A stretch of 14,068 bases of DNA from Actinomycetes bacterium (GTDB lineage: Bacteria > Actinomycetota > Acidimicrobiia > Acidimicrobiales > RAAP-2), in assembly GCA_021777285.1 (NCBI GenBank), contig JAJYDR010000052.1, positions 1-14,068 of the forward strand. Reading direction: 5' to 3'. The notes beneath the pieces were generated by a model. The model was not told where the DNA came from and searched no databases. It was given only the letters and a program-made list of their open reading frames with translations. Every line of letters starts with the position of its first letter. Positions within the stretch are counted from its first letter, which is position 1. Below are positions 6,515-13,434 of this stretch, piece by piece. Made by a program: the position numbers and the translations under genes.

Positions 6515-8344
6515 ATGATGGCTAATTGTGGAATCTCAAATTCGTACCTCAGATGGTGGTACTCAGTCACTGGAGTCATTGCCGCGATGGTCCTAATCGT
6601 GAACGTCTCACTTCCGACAATTGCTTCTGCCGCATCGTATTCGGTTGTTACGTTTGCCGAGAATGCGAATCCGAACGACAGTTTGACTGCCACACAAGAG
6701 TCCTTGATTCCCGCCCCGCTGACTTTATTTGCCGACCTACCTCAAGCGTTTTCTAATCCAGGATTTACATTTAATTACTGGACAAGTAATCAAGATGGAA
6801 CAGGTTCAAAATTCACAGATGGAGAAGAATACGACTTTACGCTAGGAAATATAGTTCTGTGGGCACAATGGATTCCGAACCAGGTTACATTCTACGAGAA
6901 TGCAACTGGCAGTGACTCCGTGAGCGCTCTCCAGTACGCGAGTACAGATACGCCTCTGACGTTATTTTCTGATTTGAATCCAAATTTCTCGAAGCCGGGA
7001 TACGTGTTCGCTGGATGGGCGACGTCAACTAGTGGTGCCGGAACCACGTATGCCGATGGATCGACATACGACTTCACGCTTGGGTCGACGTCGCTGTACG
7101 CGCAGTGGACTCCCGCCACCTATTCAATCAACTACGCCGCAGGGGGTGGAACGGCGACTGCTACGAGTTCGACCTTTACGACGGGCGGGAGTCCAATCAC
7201 GTTGCCAAGTGCGAGTGAGCCGGGGTACAACTTCAACGGGTGGTACACCGCCGCGCAAGGGGGATCCTTCGTAGGGGCGAGCGGAGCGTTATTCACGCCA
7301 ACTTCGCCGACCACGCTGTACGCGCAGTGGAGCGCCGCAACGTCGTACGTGAGTTTCGTAGGTAACGGCGACACGGTGTCGATTCCGAGTGCGTCGTACA
7401 CGACAGGTGCAGCGCCACTCCGGCTTCCCACGCCCACTCAGGCGGGATTCGCCTTTGATGGGTGGTTCACGGCGCCACAGGGTGGCGTGCTCGTCGGAAC
7501 CGCCGGTAGCTCGTATCAGCCGATGTCCTCGACAACGTTGTTCGCCCAGTGGACGGCGATTCCAACGTTCACCGTAACGTTCAGCACCAACGGAGGGGTT
7601 GGTTCCGTTGGTTCGGTGACCGCCCTAAGTGGTTCGACTCCCTCATTACCGTCGCCGGCATCCATCAGTCGCCCGGGATACGTGTTCACTGGGTGGAACA
7701 CCGTCGCCGATGGCTCCGGTATCGCAATCGATCCCAGCTCGTCCTTCACCTTGTCCGGACCGATGACTCTGTACGCGCAATGGCGCCAACTCCCAGCAGC
7801 CACCATCACGTTCGTGATGAATGGCGCGCGCGGTTCAGTGACCGCCATATCGGCATACGGTGGCGCAGTCGAGACGCTTCCAACACCACCCGCACTCGCA
7901 CGTCCCGGGTACGTCTTTACGGGATGGAATACGCGCGCCAATGGCAAGGGGTCCTCGTTCGCTGGTGGTGTGACGATGACCCTGGGTACGTCGCTCAGGC
8001 TGTACGCGCAGTGGAAGGGTCACGCCCCGGCCCGACTGGTCAGTCCCATCGGTCCCTTTACGTCAGCCCGTAACGCGGTTACCGGTTCGCTCGTCGCGCA
8101 GGTGAACCGACTGGCATCGCTCATCATTCGCCAACGACGTAATTTCGTCACCCTTTACGGTTACCCGTCCACCGCGGTGACCGCGCAGGCGGAGTTGTCC
8201 GAGGGGCGCGCTCGCGTCGCGGCGGTCGCGTCGAGCCTCCGGCGGGCGCTGGCGAACGCACATCACGGCGGCGTGCGCGTTGTCGTGGTGGACGAGGGTC
8301 TCTCCGCGGGTACATCGAACCGAGTTTCGGTCGTCGTCCGTTGA
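6515..8344 (+). CDS. Secreted InlB B-repeat (Listeria-Bacteroides repeat) protein with OmpA-like C-terminus
   Basis: 609 residues, probably exported and surface-associated; function unknown. A signal peptide (hydrophobic core VTGVIAAMVLIV, likely cut after ASA near residue 39-40) is followed by six InlB-type repeats of about 70-76 residues: 44-119, 123-198, 203-272, 278-346, 352-423, 430-500. Each has a central PGY/F.F.GW-type motif and ends in L-(Y/W/F)-A-Q-W. Residues 510-609 form a separate domain with LSEGRARVAAVASSL and a final NRVSVVV, resembling OmpA-like peptidoglycan-binding domains. However, the usual Asp after the GY/GH strand is not evident. The mature part has no cysteine. There is no LPXTG or C-terminal anchor, so retention may depend on the last domain. 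The gene stands alone behind its own promoter. Its first quarter is AT-rich and the rest GC-rich, unlike its neighbours. Confidence 0.85.
   Translation: MMANCGISNSYLRWWYSVTGVIAAMVLIVNVSLPTIASAASYSVVTFAENANPNDSLTATQESLIPAPLTLFADLPQAFSNPGFTFNYWTSNQDGTGSKFTDGEEYDFTLGNIVLWAQWIPNQVTFYENATGSDSVSALQYASTDTPLTLFSDLNPNFSKPGYVFAGWATSTSGAGTTYADGSTYDFTLGSTSLYAQWTPATYSINYAAGGGTATATSSTFTTGGSPITLPSASEPGYNFNGWYTAAQGGSFVGASGALFTPTSPTTLYAQWSAATSYVSFVGNGDTVSIPSASYTTGAAPLRLPTPTQAGFAFDGWFTAPQGGVLVGTAGSSYQPMSSTTLFAQWTAIPTFTVTFSTNGGVGSVGSVTALSGSTPSLPSPASISRPGYVFTGWNTVADGSGIAIDPSSSFTLSGPMTLYAQWRQLPAATITFVMNGARGSVTAISAYGGAVETLPTPPALARPGYVFTGWNTRANGKGSSFAGGVTMTLGTSLRLYAQWKGHAPARLVSPIGPFTSARNAVTGSLVAQVNRLASLIIRQRRNFVTLYGYPSTAVTAQAELSEGRARVAAVASSLRRALANAHHGGVRVVVVDEGLSAGTSNRVSVVVR
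6644..8014 (+). repeat. Six tandem InlB-type B-repeats arranged as three related pairs
   Basis: Units at 6644-6871, 6881-7108, 7121-7330, 7346-7552, 7568-7783 and 7802-8014. Units 1 and 2 share a YDFTLG segment and are 76 residues long. Units 3 and 4 share GGSFVG/GGVLVG and are 69-70 residues. Units 5 and 6 share RPGYVFTGWNT and are 71-72 residues. At DNA level TGTACGCGCAGTGGA recurs at 7095, 7318 and 8001. Confidence 0.85.
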
Positions 8345-8496
8345 TCGATCACGCCGACGGTACGCCGATGTCGAGAGGCCGTTCGTCCGAGCTATTGCCG
8401 ACGACTCGCCGGTCGACGTTGCTGGGGTGGGGACTGTCAAGGATCGGCGGTTACCGTGTCACACATCGGTCGTTACCGAGACGCGAATCAGCCGCT

Positions 8497-8513
8497 ATCC
8501 GTTGTCCACGGAT
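8497..8513 (-). terminator. Small hairpin downstream of tRNA-Thr, doubtful terminator
   Basis: ATCCGT-N5-ACGGAT, a 6-bp stem starting about 26 nt past the tRNA 3' end. There is no T-tract on the minus strand. It is the only inverted repeat I noticed in 8345-8538, which otherwise shows no gene. Confidence 0.25.
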
Positions 8514-8538
8514 GAGCCGAGAGAGAATGCGGTTGTGG

Positions 8539-8610
8539 AGCCGGTGGAGGGATTCGAACCCACGACCTGACGATTACAAATCGCCTGCGCTACCACTGCG
8601 CCACACCGGC
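8539..8610 (-). tRNA. tRNA-Thr (anticodon UGU)
   Basis: The reverse complement folds as a 72-nt cloverleaf: acceptor GCCGGTG/CACCGGC (7 bp), D-stem GCGC/GCGC, anticodon stem GGCGA/TCGTC with loop TTTGTAA (anticodon TGT, reading ACA and other ACN codons), five-base variable loop, T-stem GTGGG/CCCTC with loop TTCGAAT, discriminator T. The T-stem has one U-U mismatch (second pair) and the anticodon stem one G-U. CCA is not encoded and must be added post-transcriptionally. It is divergent from the LytR_C gene, with a shared 51-nt promoter interval. Confidence 0.95.
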
Positions 8611-8622
8611 AAGGTGGACACA

Positions 8623-8628
8623 AGACTA
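8623..8628 (-). promoter_or_regulatory. Candidate -10 box of tRNA-Thr
   Basis: TAGTCT on the minus strand (8628 down to 8623), about 12 nt before the mature tRNA 5' end, a normal spacing. No clear -35. Confidence 0.4.
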
Positions 8629-8649
8629 GTGAGTGCTGATGGTTGGCTC

Positions 8650-8655
8650 TAGGCT
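8650..8655 (+). promoter_or_regulatory. Candidate -10 box for a leaderless LytR_C transcript
   Basis: TAGGCT is followed by 6 nt and then GTG 8662, so the predicted transcript start coincides with the start codon. No Shine-Dalgarno is present. Confidence 0.45.
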
Positions 8656-8661
8656 GTCGGC

Positions 8662-9171
8662 GTGAGCACGACACCACCTGAGCCGACAGCGCCCGGCTCC
8701 CATTACCAGCCGTCGATTGGTGTGGTGCTCGTGATTCTCGTCGCGTTCGTGGCGGGGGCATTCTTGATGCTTCGGTCAACGAAGCCCGGGCGTCTCGGGG
8801 CAGGTCCGACAACCACTACGGTCCCAGCGTCGAGCCAGTCCCACAGGCCCACGACGACGACCGTGGTCGTGAAGTCCAGAGTCCGCGTCCAGGTCGCCAA
8901 CGGCACCACGGTGACCGGGCTCGCTCGTAATTTCACCCAACAGTTGCTCACCTATGGGTGGGACACGTTGCCCCAGGCCAACGGTCCCCATGTGAACTCG
9001 ACGATCATCTACTTCAACCCGGGCTTTGAGTCGTCGGCGCGCATGATCGCGGCGGAACTCAAGTTCCCCTCGTCGTCGGTCCGACCGCTCAATGGCGGCA
9101 GCCCCGTCGCCGGCGCCGCCAGCGATGACGTCATCGTCCTTCTGGGACTCAACGCCGCCGTCGCGGGCTAA
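8662..9171 (+). CDS. Membrane-anchored LytR_C-domain protein
   Basis: 169 residues, probably attached to the cytoplasmic membrane with its C-terminus outside. A short N-terminal tail is followed by one transmembrane segment (about 19-37), a low-complexity linker with two TTTT(V) blocks (50-54 and 64-68), and a domain from about residue 74 (VRVQVANGTTVTGLARNFTQQL ... ) resembling the LytR C-terminal domain (LytR_C, often tied to LytR-CpsA-Psr cell-wall ligases). The LCP catalytic domain itself is absent, so it is a stand-alone LytR_C protein, whose molecular role is not established. The GTG start is taken because it gives an immediate cytoplasmic tail before the membrane segment and fits the leaderless promoter. 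Its TAA overlaps the stop codon of the convergent gpgS. Confidence 0.8.
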   Translation: MSTTPPEPTAPGSHYQPSIGVVLVILVAFVAGAFLMLRSTKPGRLGAGPTTTTVPASSQSHRPTTTTVVVKSRVRVQVANGTTVTGLARNFTQQLLTYGWDTLPQANGPHVNSTIIYFNPGFESSARMIAAELKFPSSSVRPLNGGSPVAGAASDDVIVLLGLNAAVAG

Positions 9172-9938
9172 TCGGGTTCTGGCGGATCAACGCCGTAGCG
9201 AGTGAGCGCGGCGCGAAGGATGTCCATCGCCATTGGGCGCAGCTCCTCGAGTGGCCGATTGCGGTGTCGCCGAACACCGAGGTCGACCTGCGCGAGGCTG
9301 CTGACGCCGAACTTCCTCGCGACGTCGATGAGTAGCGCAATCTCGACGTCGTACTGCTGCTCGAGGGTGACGGCGTCGAAGACCTCCCGGCGAGCCGCTG
9401 TCTCGCCGGCCAGTGGTTGACGAATCTCTCCGAGGCCCGGAAAGAGCAGCGAGAGGATCGGACGCGCGGTCAACTCGTTAACGCGACCGCCACCCGTGGG
9501 CATGTTGTGGAGGGGGCGTTCGTAGTACCCCTTGACGAGGTTGACCTCGGGTCGTTCGAGAATGGGCTGGATCAGGCGAGGCACGAAGTCCGGGGCGGTG
9601 TTCAGCACGTCGGCGTCGAGGAAGACCACCGTCTCGGTGGCGGTCGCGGCGAGGCCGGCGGCCATGGCGAGCCCCTTGCCCCCAGGACCCTCGACCGTCA
9701 CCACGCGCGCCCCGTGATGGAGCGCCACCGTCGCGGTGTCGTCGCTCGAGCGGTCGTTCACCACGACCAGGTCGTCGATGACGTTGCGATAGGCGAGGAC
9801 GGACTCGAGGACGGCGCCGATAGTCGTCGCCTCGTTCCGAGCGGGAATGATCACGGCGATGGAGGTCGCAGCCATCAACCCGCGGACCCGGACCGCATCG
9901 AAATCCTCCCGCTGCAGGGTTAACGGCACGTCAAGCAT
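9168..9938 (-). CDS. gpgS: Glucosyl-3-phosphoglycerate synthase (GT81 family)
   Basis: GT-A fold glycosyltransferase that moves glucose from a nucleotide sugar to 3-phosphoglycerate. The product is dephosphorylated to glucosylglycerate, which is used as a compatible solute or, in mycobacteria, to start methylglucose lipopolysaccharide. 256 residues. Visible features: N-terminal nucleotide-binding strand IAVIIPARNEATTI (27-40), GGKGLAM with K88, metal-binding DAD (108-110), phosphoglycerate-site segment GGGRVNELTARP (149-160), QPLAGE, and GVRRHRNRPLEEL near the end. This matches mycobacterial GpgS closely, although the protein is shorter at both ends. ATG 9938 is preferred because a -10-like box lies just upstream; M22 is the alternative. 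No phosphatase partner (gpgP) is in the window. It ends tail-to-tail on the LytR_C gene. Confidence 0.87.
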   Translation of the reverse strand: MLDVPLTLQREDFDAVRVRGLMAATSIAVIIPARNEATTIGAVLESVLAYRNVIDDLVVVNDRSSDDTATVALHHGARVVTVEGPGGKGLAMAAGLAATATETVVFLDADVLNTAPDFVPRLIQPILERPEVNLVKGYYERPLHNMPTGGGRVNELTARPILSLLFPGLGEIRQPLAGETAARREVFDAVTLEQQYDVEIALLIDVARKFGVSSLAQVDLGVRRHRNRPLEELRPMAMDILRAALTRYGVDPPEPD

Positions 9939-9946
9939 TGATACTG

Positions 9947-9952
9947 AGATTA
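9947..9952 (-). promoter_or_regulatory. Candidate -10 box of gpgS (near-leaderless)
   Basis: TAATCT on the minus strand with 8 nt to ATG 9938, so the transcript would have a 5' UTR of only 1-3 nt. No Shine-Dalgarno is visible. Confidence 0.4.
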
Positions 9953-9976
9953 GGGCCGAGGCGTTACGAGCCGCAC

Positions 9977-10005
9977 TTGACAGCGCGCCCGCGCCCCGTC
10001 ACAAT
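9977..10005 (+). promoter_or_regulatory. Candidate promoter of the thrC-sulfur carrier operon
   Basis: A perfect TTGACA (9977-9982), 17-nt spacer, CACAAT (10000-10005). The predicted start is near 10012, leaving a leader of about 107 nt before thrC. Divergent from gpgS. Confidence 0.6.
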
Positions 10006-10059
10006 GGATACGTCATCAAGAGCGACTGAGGGACGGGCCCTTTGAAGTCGCGACAACCA

Positions 10060-10103
10060 GTTCGGACTTTTCTTTTGTTCGAACCAGGTGCCAAAGCCCG
10101 AAC
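10060..10103 (+). promoter_or_regulatory. thrC leader with two mutually exclusive hairpins
   Basis: The arm GTTCGGAC (10060-10067) can pair with GTTCGAAC (10077-10084): 8 bp including one G-U, with pyrimidine loop TTTTCTTTT. The same arm, extended as GTTCGGACTTT (10060-10070), can instead pair with AAAGCCCGAAC (10093-10103): 10 of 11 bp. The second 3' arm ends 7 nt before the ribosome binding site. Neither hairpin is followed by a T-tract. I do not recognise a known riboswitch. Confidence 0.4.
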
Positions 10104-10110
10104 GATGAAA

Positions 10111-10116
10111 AGGGAG
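10111..10116 (+). promoter_or_regulatory. thrC ribosome binding site
   Basis: AGGGAG sits only 2 nt before ATG 10119, a short spacing. The adjoining AAAAG (10108-10112) could pair with CTTTT (10067-10071) in the leader hairpin region. Confidence 0.5.
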
Positions 10117-10118
10117 TT

Positions 10119-11366
10119 ATGAGTTTCTCAACTGGCCTCAAGTGTCGAGAGTGCGGCACAACCTACCCGGCGGACGCCCGCTATTCGTGCGACTTCTGTT
10201 TCGGTCCACTCGAGGTCGAATATGACCTCGAAGCGGCACGGGGCGTCGTGACCCGAGCGTCGATCGAAGCGGGTCCCAACTCGATCTGGCGATACGGCGC
10301 CCTGCTGCCCGACCCCGGGGTTGAACCCGTCGATCTGGGCGCGGGCTGGACGCCGCTACGTCGAGCCACGCGCCTCGCCAAGGTGCTGGGAGTTCGCGAG
10401 CTCTGGCTGAAGGACGATACGCGCAACCCGACCGGGTCCTTCAAGGACCGGGTGGTCTCGGTCGCCCTGTCGAGCGCTCGGCGGCTCGGCTTCACGACCG
10501 CCGCGTGTGCGTCGACGGGCAATCTCGCCACGTCCGTGGCCGCCCACGCGGCCGCAATCGGCTGGCCGAGCGTGACCATCATCCCCAGCGACCTCGAGAA
10601 GTCCAAGATCGCCATGGCGGCGATTTTCGGCGGTACGGTGCTCGGCGTCGAGGGGAACTACGACGACGTGAACCGACTCTGCATCGAACTGGTGGCCGAG
10701 CACGACGACTGGGCCTTTGCCAACATCAATCTTCGTCCGTACTACGCGGAGGGCTCCAAGACCCTCGCCTTTGAGATCGCCGAGCAGTTGGGTTGGCGTA
10801 CGCCCGACCAGGTCGTGGTGCCCGTGGCTTCGGGGAGCCAGTTGACCAAGGTGGCGAAGGGGTTCCGCGAATTCATCGAGCTGGGTCTCGTGGACGGCGC
10901 AGCGCCGACGCTCTTCGGGGCCCAGGCCTCGGGGTGTTCGCCGATCGCCACTGCCTTCGCCGACGGCGTCGACGTTGTCACGCCACAGCGTCCCAACACG
11001 ATCGCGCGCTCGCTCGCCATCGGGAATCCCGCCGACGGGCCCTACGTGCTCGATGAGCTCCGGGCGCGCGGGGGAGACTGCGGATCCGTGCCCGACGAGG
11101 AGATCCTCGAGTGCATCGGGCTGTTGGCCCGCACCGAGGGAATCTTCGCTGAGACCGCCGGGGGCGTCACTATCGCGTCGCTGCGCCAGCTCGTGGAGCG
11201 GGGTTCGATCGACCGCGACAAGTCGATCGTGGCCATCATCTCGGGCCACGGGCTCAAGACCCTCGATGCGGTCGTAGACAGCGCGACCGTGAGCTCGACG
11301 ATCAGTCCGTCACTCGCCGACGCCGAGGCGGCGTTGCGCTTCCACCAGTTGGTGGCGGCATCGTGA
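10119..11366 (+). CDS. thrC: Threonine synthase family PLP enzyme with N-terminal zinc ribbon
   Basis: Fold-type II PLP enzyme; by family, it converts O-phospho-L-homoserine and water to L-threonine and phosphate in the cytosol. 415 residues. An N-terminal zinc ribbon (C9, C12, C24, C27) precedes the catalytic domain. Schiff-base lysine K109 lies in NPTGSFKDR, the PLP phosphate and substrate loop is ASTGN (131-135), and later come ASGSQLTKV and EGIFAETAGG. The SFKDRV variant and ribbon fit the subfamily found beside MoaD/ThiS genes rather than classical mycobacterial ThrC (SFKDRG as I recall). Cysteate synthase and other beta-replacement enzymes are relatives, so the substrate is inferred. 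Its TGA overlaps the GTG of the downstream sulfur carrier by 4 nt, indicating translational coupling. A 107-nt structured leader precedes it. Confidence 0.88.
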   Translation: MSFSTGLKCRECGTTYPADARYSCDFCFGPLEVEYDLEAARGVVTRASIEAGPNSIWRYGALLPDPGVEPVDLGAGWTPLRRATRLAKVLGVRELWLKDDTRNPTGSFKDRVVSVALSSARRLGFTTAACASTGNLATSVAAHAAAIGWPSVTIIPSDLEKSKIAMAAIFGGTVLGVEGNYDDVNRLCIELVAEHDDWAFANINLRPYYAEGSKTLAFEIAEQLGWRTPDQVVVPVASGSQLTKVAKGFREFIELGLVDGAAPTLFGAQASGCSPIATAFADGVDVVTPQRPNTIARSLAIGNPADGPYVLDELRARGGDCGSVPDEEILECIGLLARTEGIFAETAGGVTIASLRQLVERGSIDRDKSIVAIISGHGLKTLDAVVDSATVSSTISPSLADAEAALRFHQLVAAS

Positions 11367-11638
11367 GCGTCATCGTTCGCCTCCCGAGTCAGTTGCGATC
11401 CCTCGTCGGCGGTGCGGGCGAGGTGCCCGTCGAGGCCACGACGGTCCGGGACGCGATCGTCGCCGTTGACGAGGCGTACCCCGGGATCGCCTTTCGAGTC
11501 CTCGACGACCGCGGGGCGCTGCGTCGATTCGTCAACGTCTTCGTCGCCGATGAGGACGTCCGATTCCTTCAAGGGCTCGACACGGTGCTCGAGGCCGGTC
11601 AGACGGTCTCGCTCGTGCCAGCGGTCGCGGGCGGTTGA
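11363..11638 (+). CDS. MoaD/ThiS-family sulfur carrier, CysO-like
   Basis: 91-residue ubiquitin-fold protein ending AVAGG, the C-terminal diglycine that is adenylated and turned into a thiocarboxylate for sulfur donation. The segment LRRFVNVFVADEDVRFLQGL followed by VSLVPAVAGG is very close to mycobacterial CysO, which delivers sulfur to the cysteine synthase CysM. It is therefore more CysO-like than molybdopterin MoaD. Family length about 90. The GTG start overlaps the thrC stop (GTGA). No activating E1-like enzyme, Mec peptidase or cysM lies in the window, so those partners would be elsewhere. The context suggests a sulfur-transfer link to the coupled PLP enzyme, which is inference. CIRCE begins 5 nt after the stop. 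Confidence 0.88.
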   Translation: MSVIVRLPSQLRSLVGGAGEVPVEATTVRDAIVAVDEAYPGIAFRVLDDRGALRRFVNVFVADEDVRFLQGLDTVLEAGQTVSLVPAVAGG

Positions 11639-11642
11639 GCTG

Positions 11643-13341
<1,699 letters not shown>

Positions 13342-13355
13342 ACCACTCGTGGTTG

Positions 13356-13388
13356 GACGAAGCGGGGCCGTTTCGGCCCCGCTTCGTC
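13356..13388 (+). terminator. groEL transcription terminator
   Basis: A 14-bp perfect stem, GACGAAGCGGGGCC with GGCCCCGCTTCGTC, and loop GTTTC, beginning 14 nt after the groEL stop. No T-tract follows, as is common for GC-rich actinobacterial terminators. Its symmetry could also serve the other strand, but no minus-strand gene ends here. Confidence 0.8.
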
Positions 13389-13422
13389 GTTCCCGCCCGG
13401 TGTCGCGCGTGACGAATCGCCG

Positions 13423-13428
13423 TAGCAT
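13423..13428 (+). promoter_or_regulatory. Candidate -10 box for a leaderless hemQ transcript
   Basis: TAGCAT, 6 nt, then ATG 13435. No Shine-Dalgarno is present in the interval. A convincing -35 is not seen. Confidence 0.45.
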
Positions 13429-13434
13429 GGCGCT

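Noticed and set aside
7095..8015. Recurring TGTACGCGCAGTGGA as a possible CRISPR or intergenic repeat
   Set aside because: It encodes the LYAQW end of each protein repeat in frame; spacing follows the repeat length and there is no CRISPR-like structure.
8341..8652. Plus-strand frames running through the tRNA-Thr
   Set aside because: They read through a complete cloverleaf tRNA and have no family resemblance; 8345-8538 is treated as non-coding.
9417..9923. Plus-strand open frame opposite gpgS
   Set aside because: gpgS on minus has clear GT81 motifs; the plus product is His/Arg/Gly-rich with no domain.
10004..10045. Thirteen-codon possible leader peptide (MDTSSRATEGRAL) before thrC
   Set aside because: Its ATG overlaps the predicted -10 box, so it would not be transcribed from that promoter; only two Thr codons and no ribosome binding site.
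10077..10084. GTTCGAAC resembling a tRNA T-arm or an integration remnant
   Set aside because: No other tRNA parts nearby and no integrase or flanking repeat; it is better explained as a hairpin arm.
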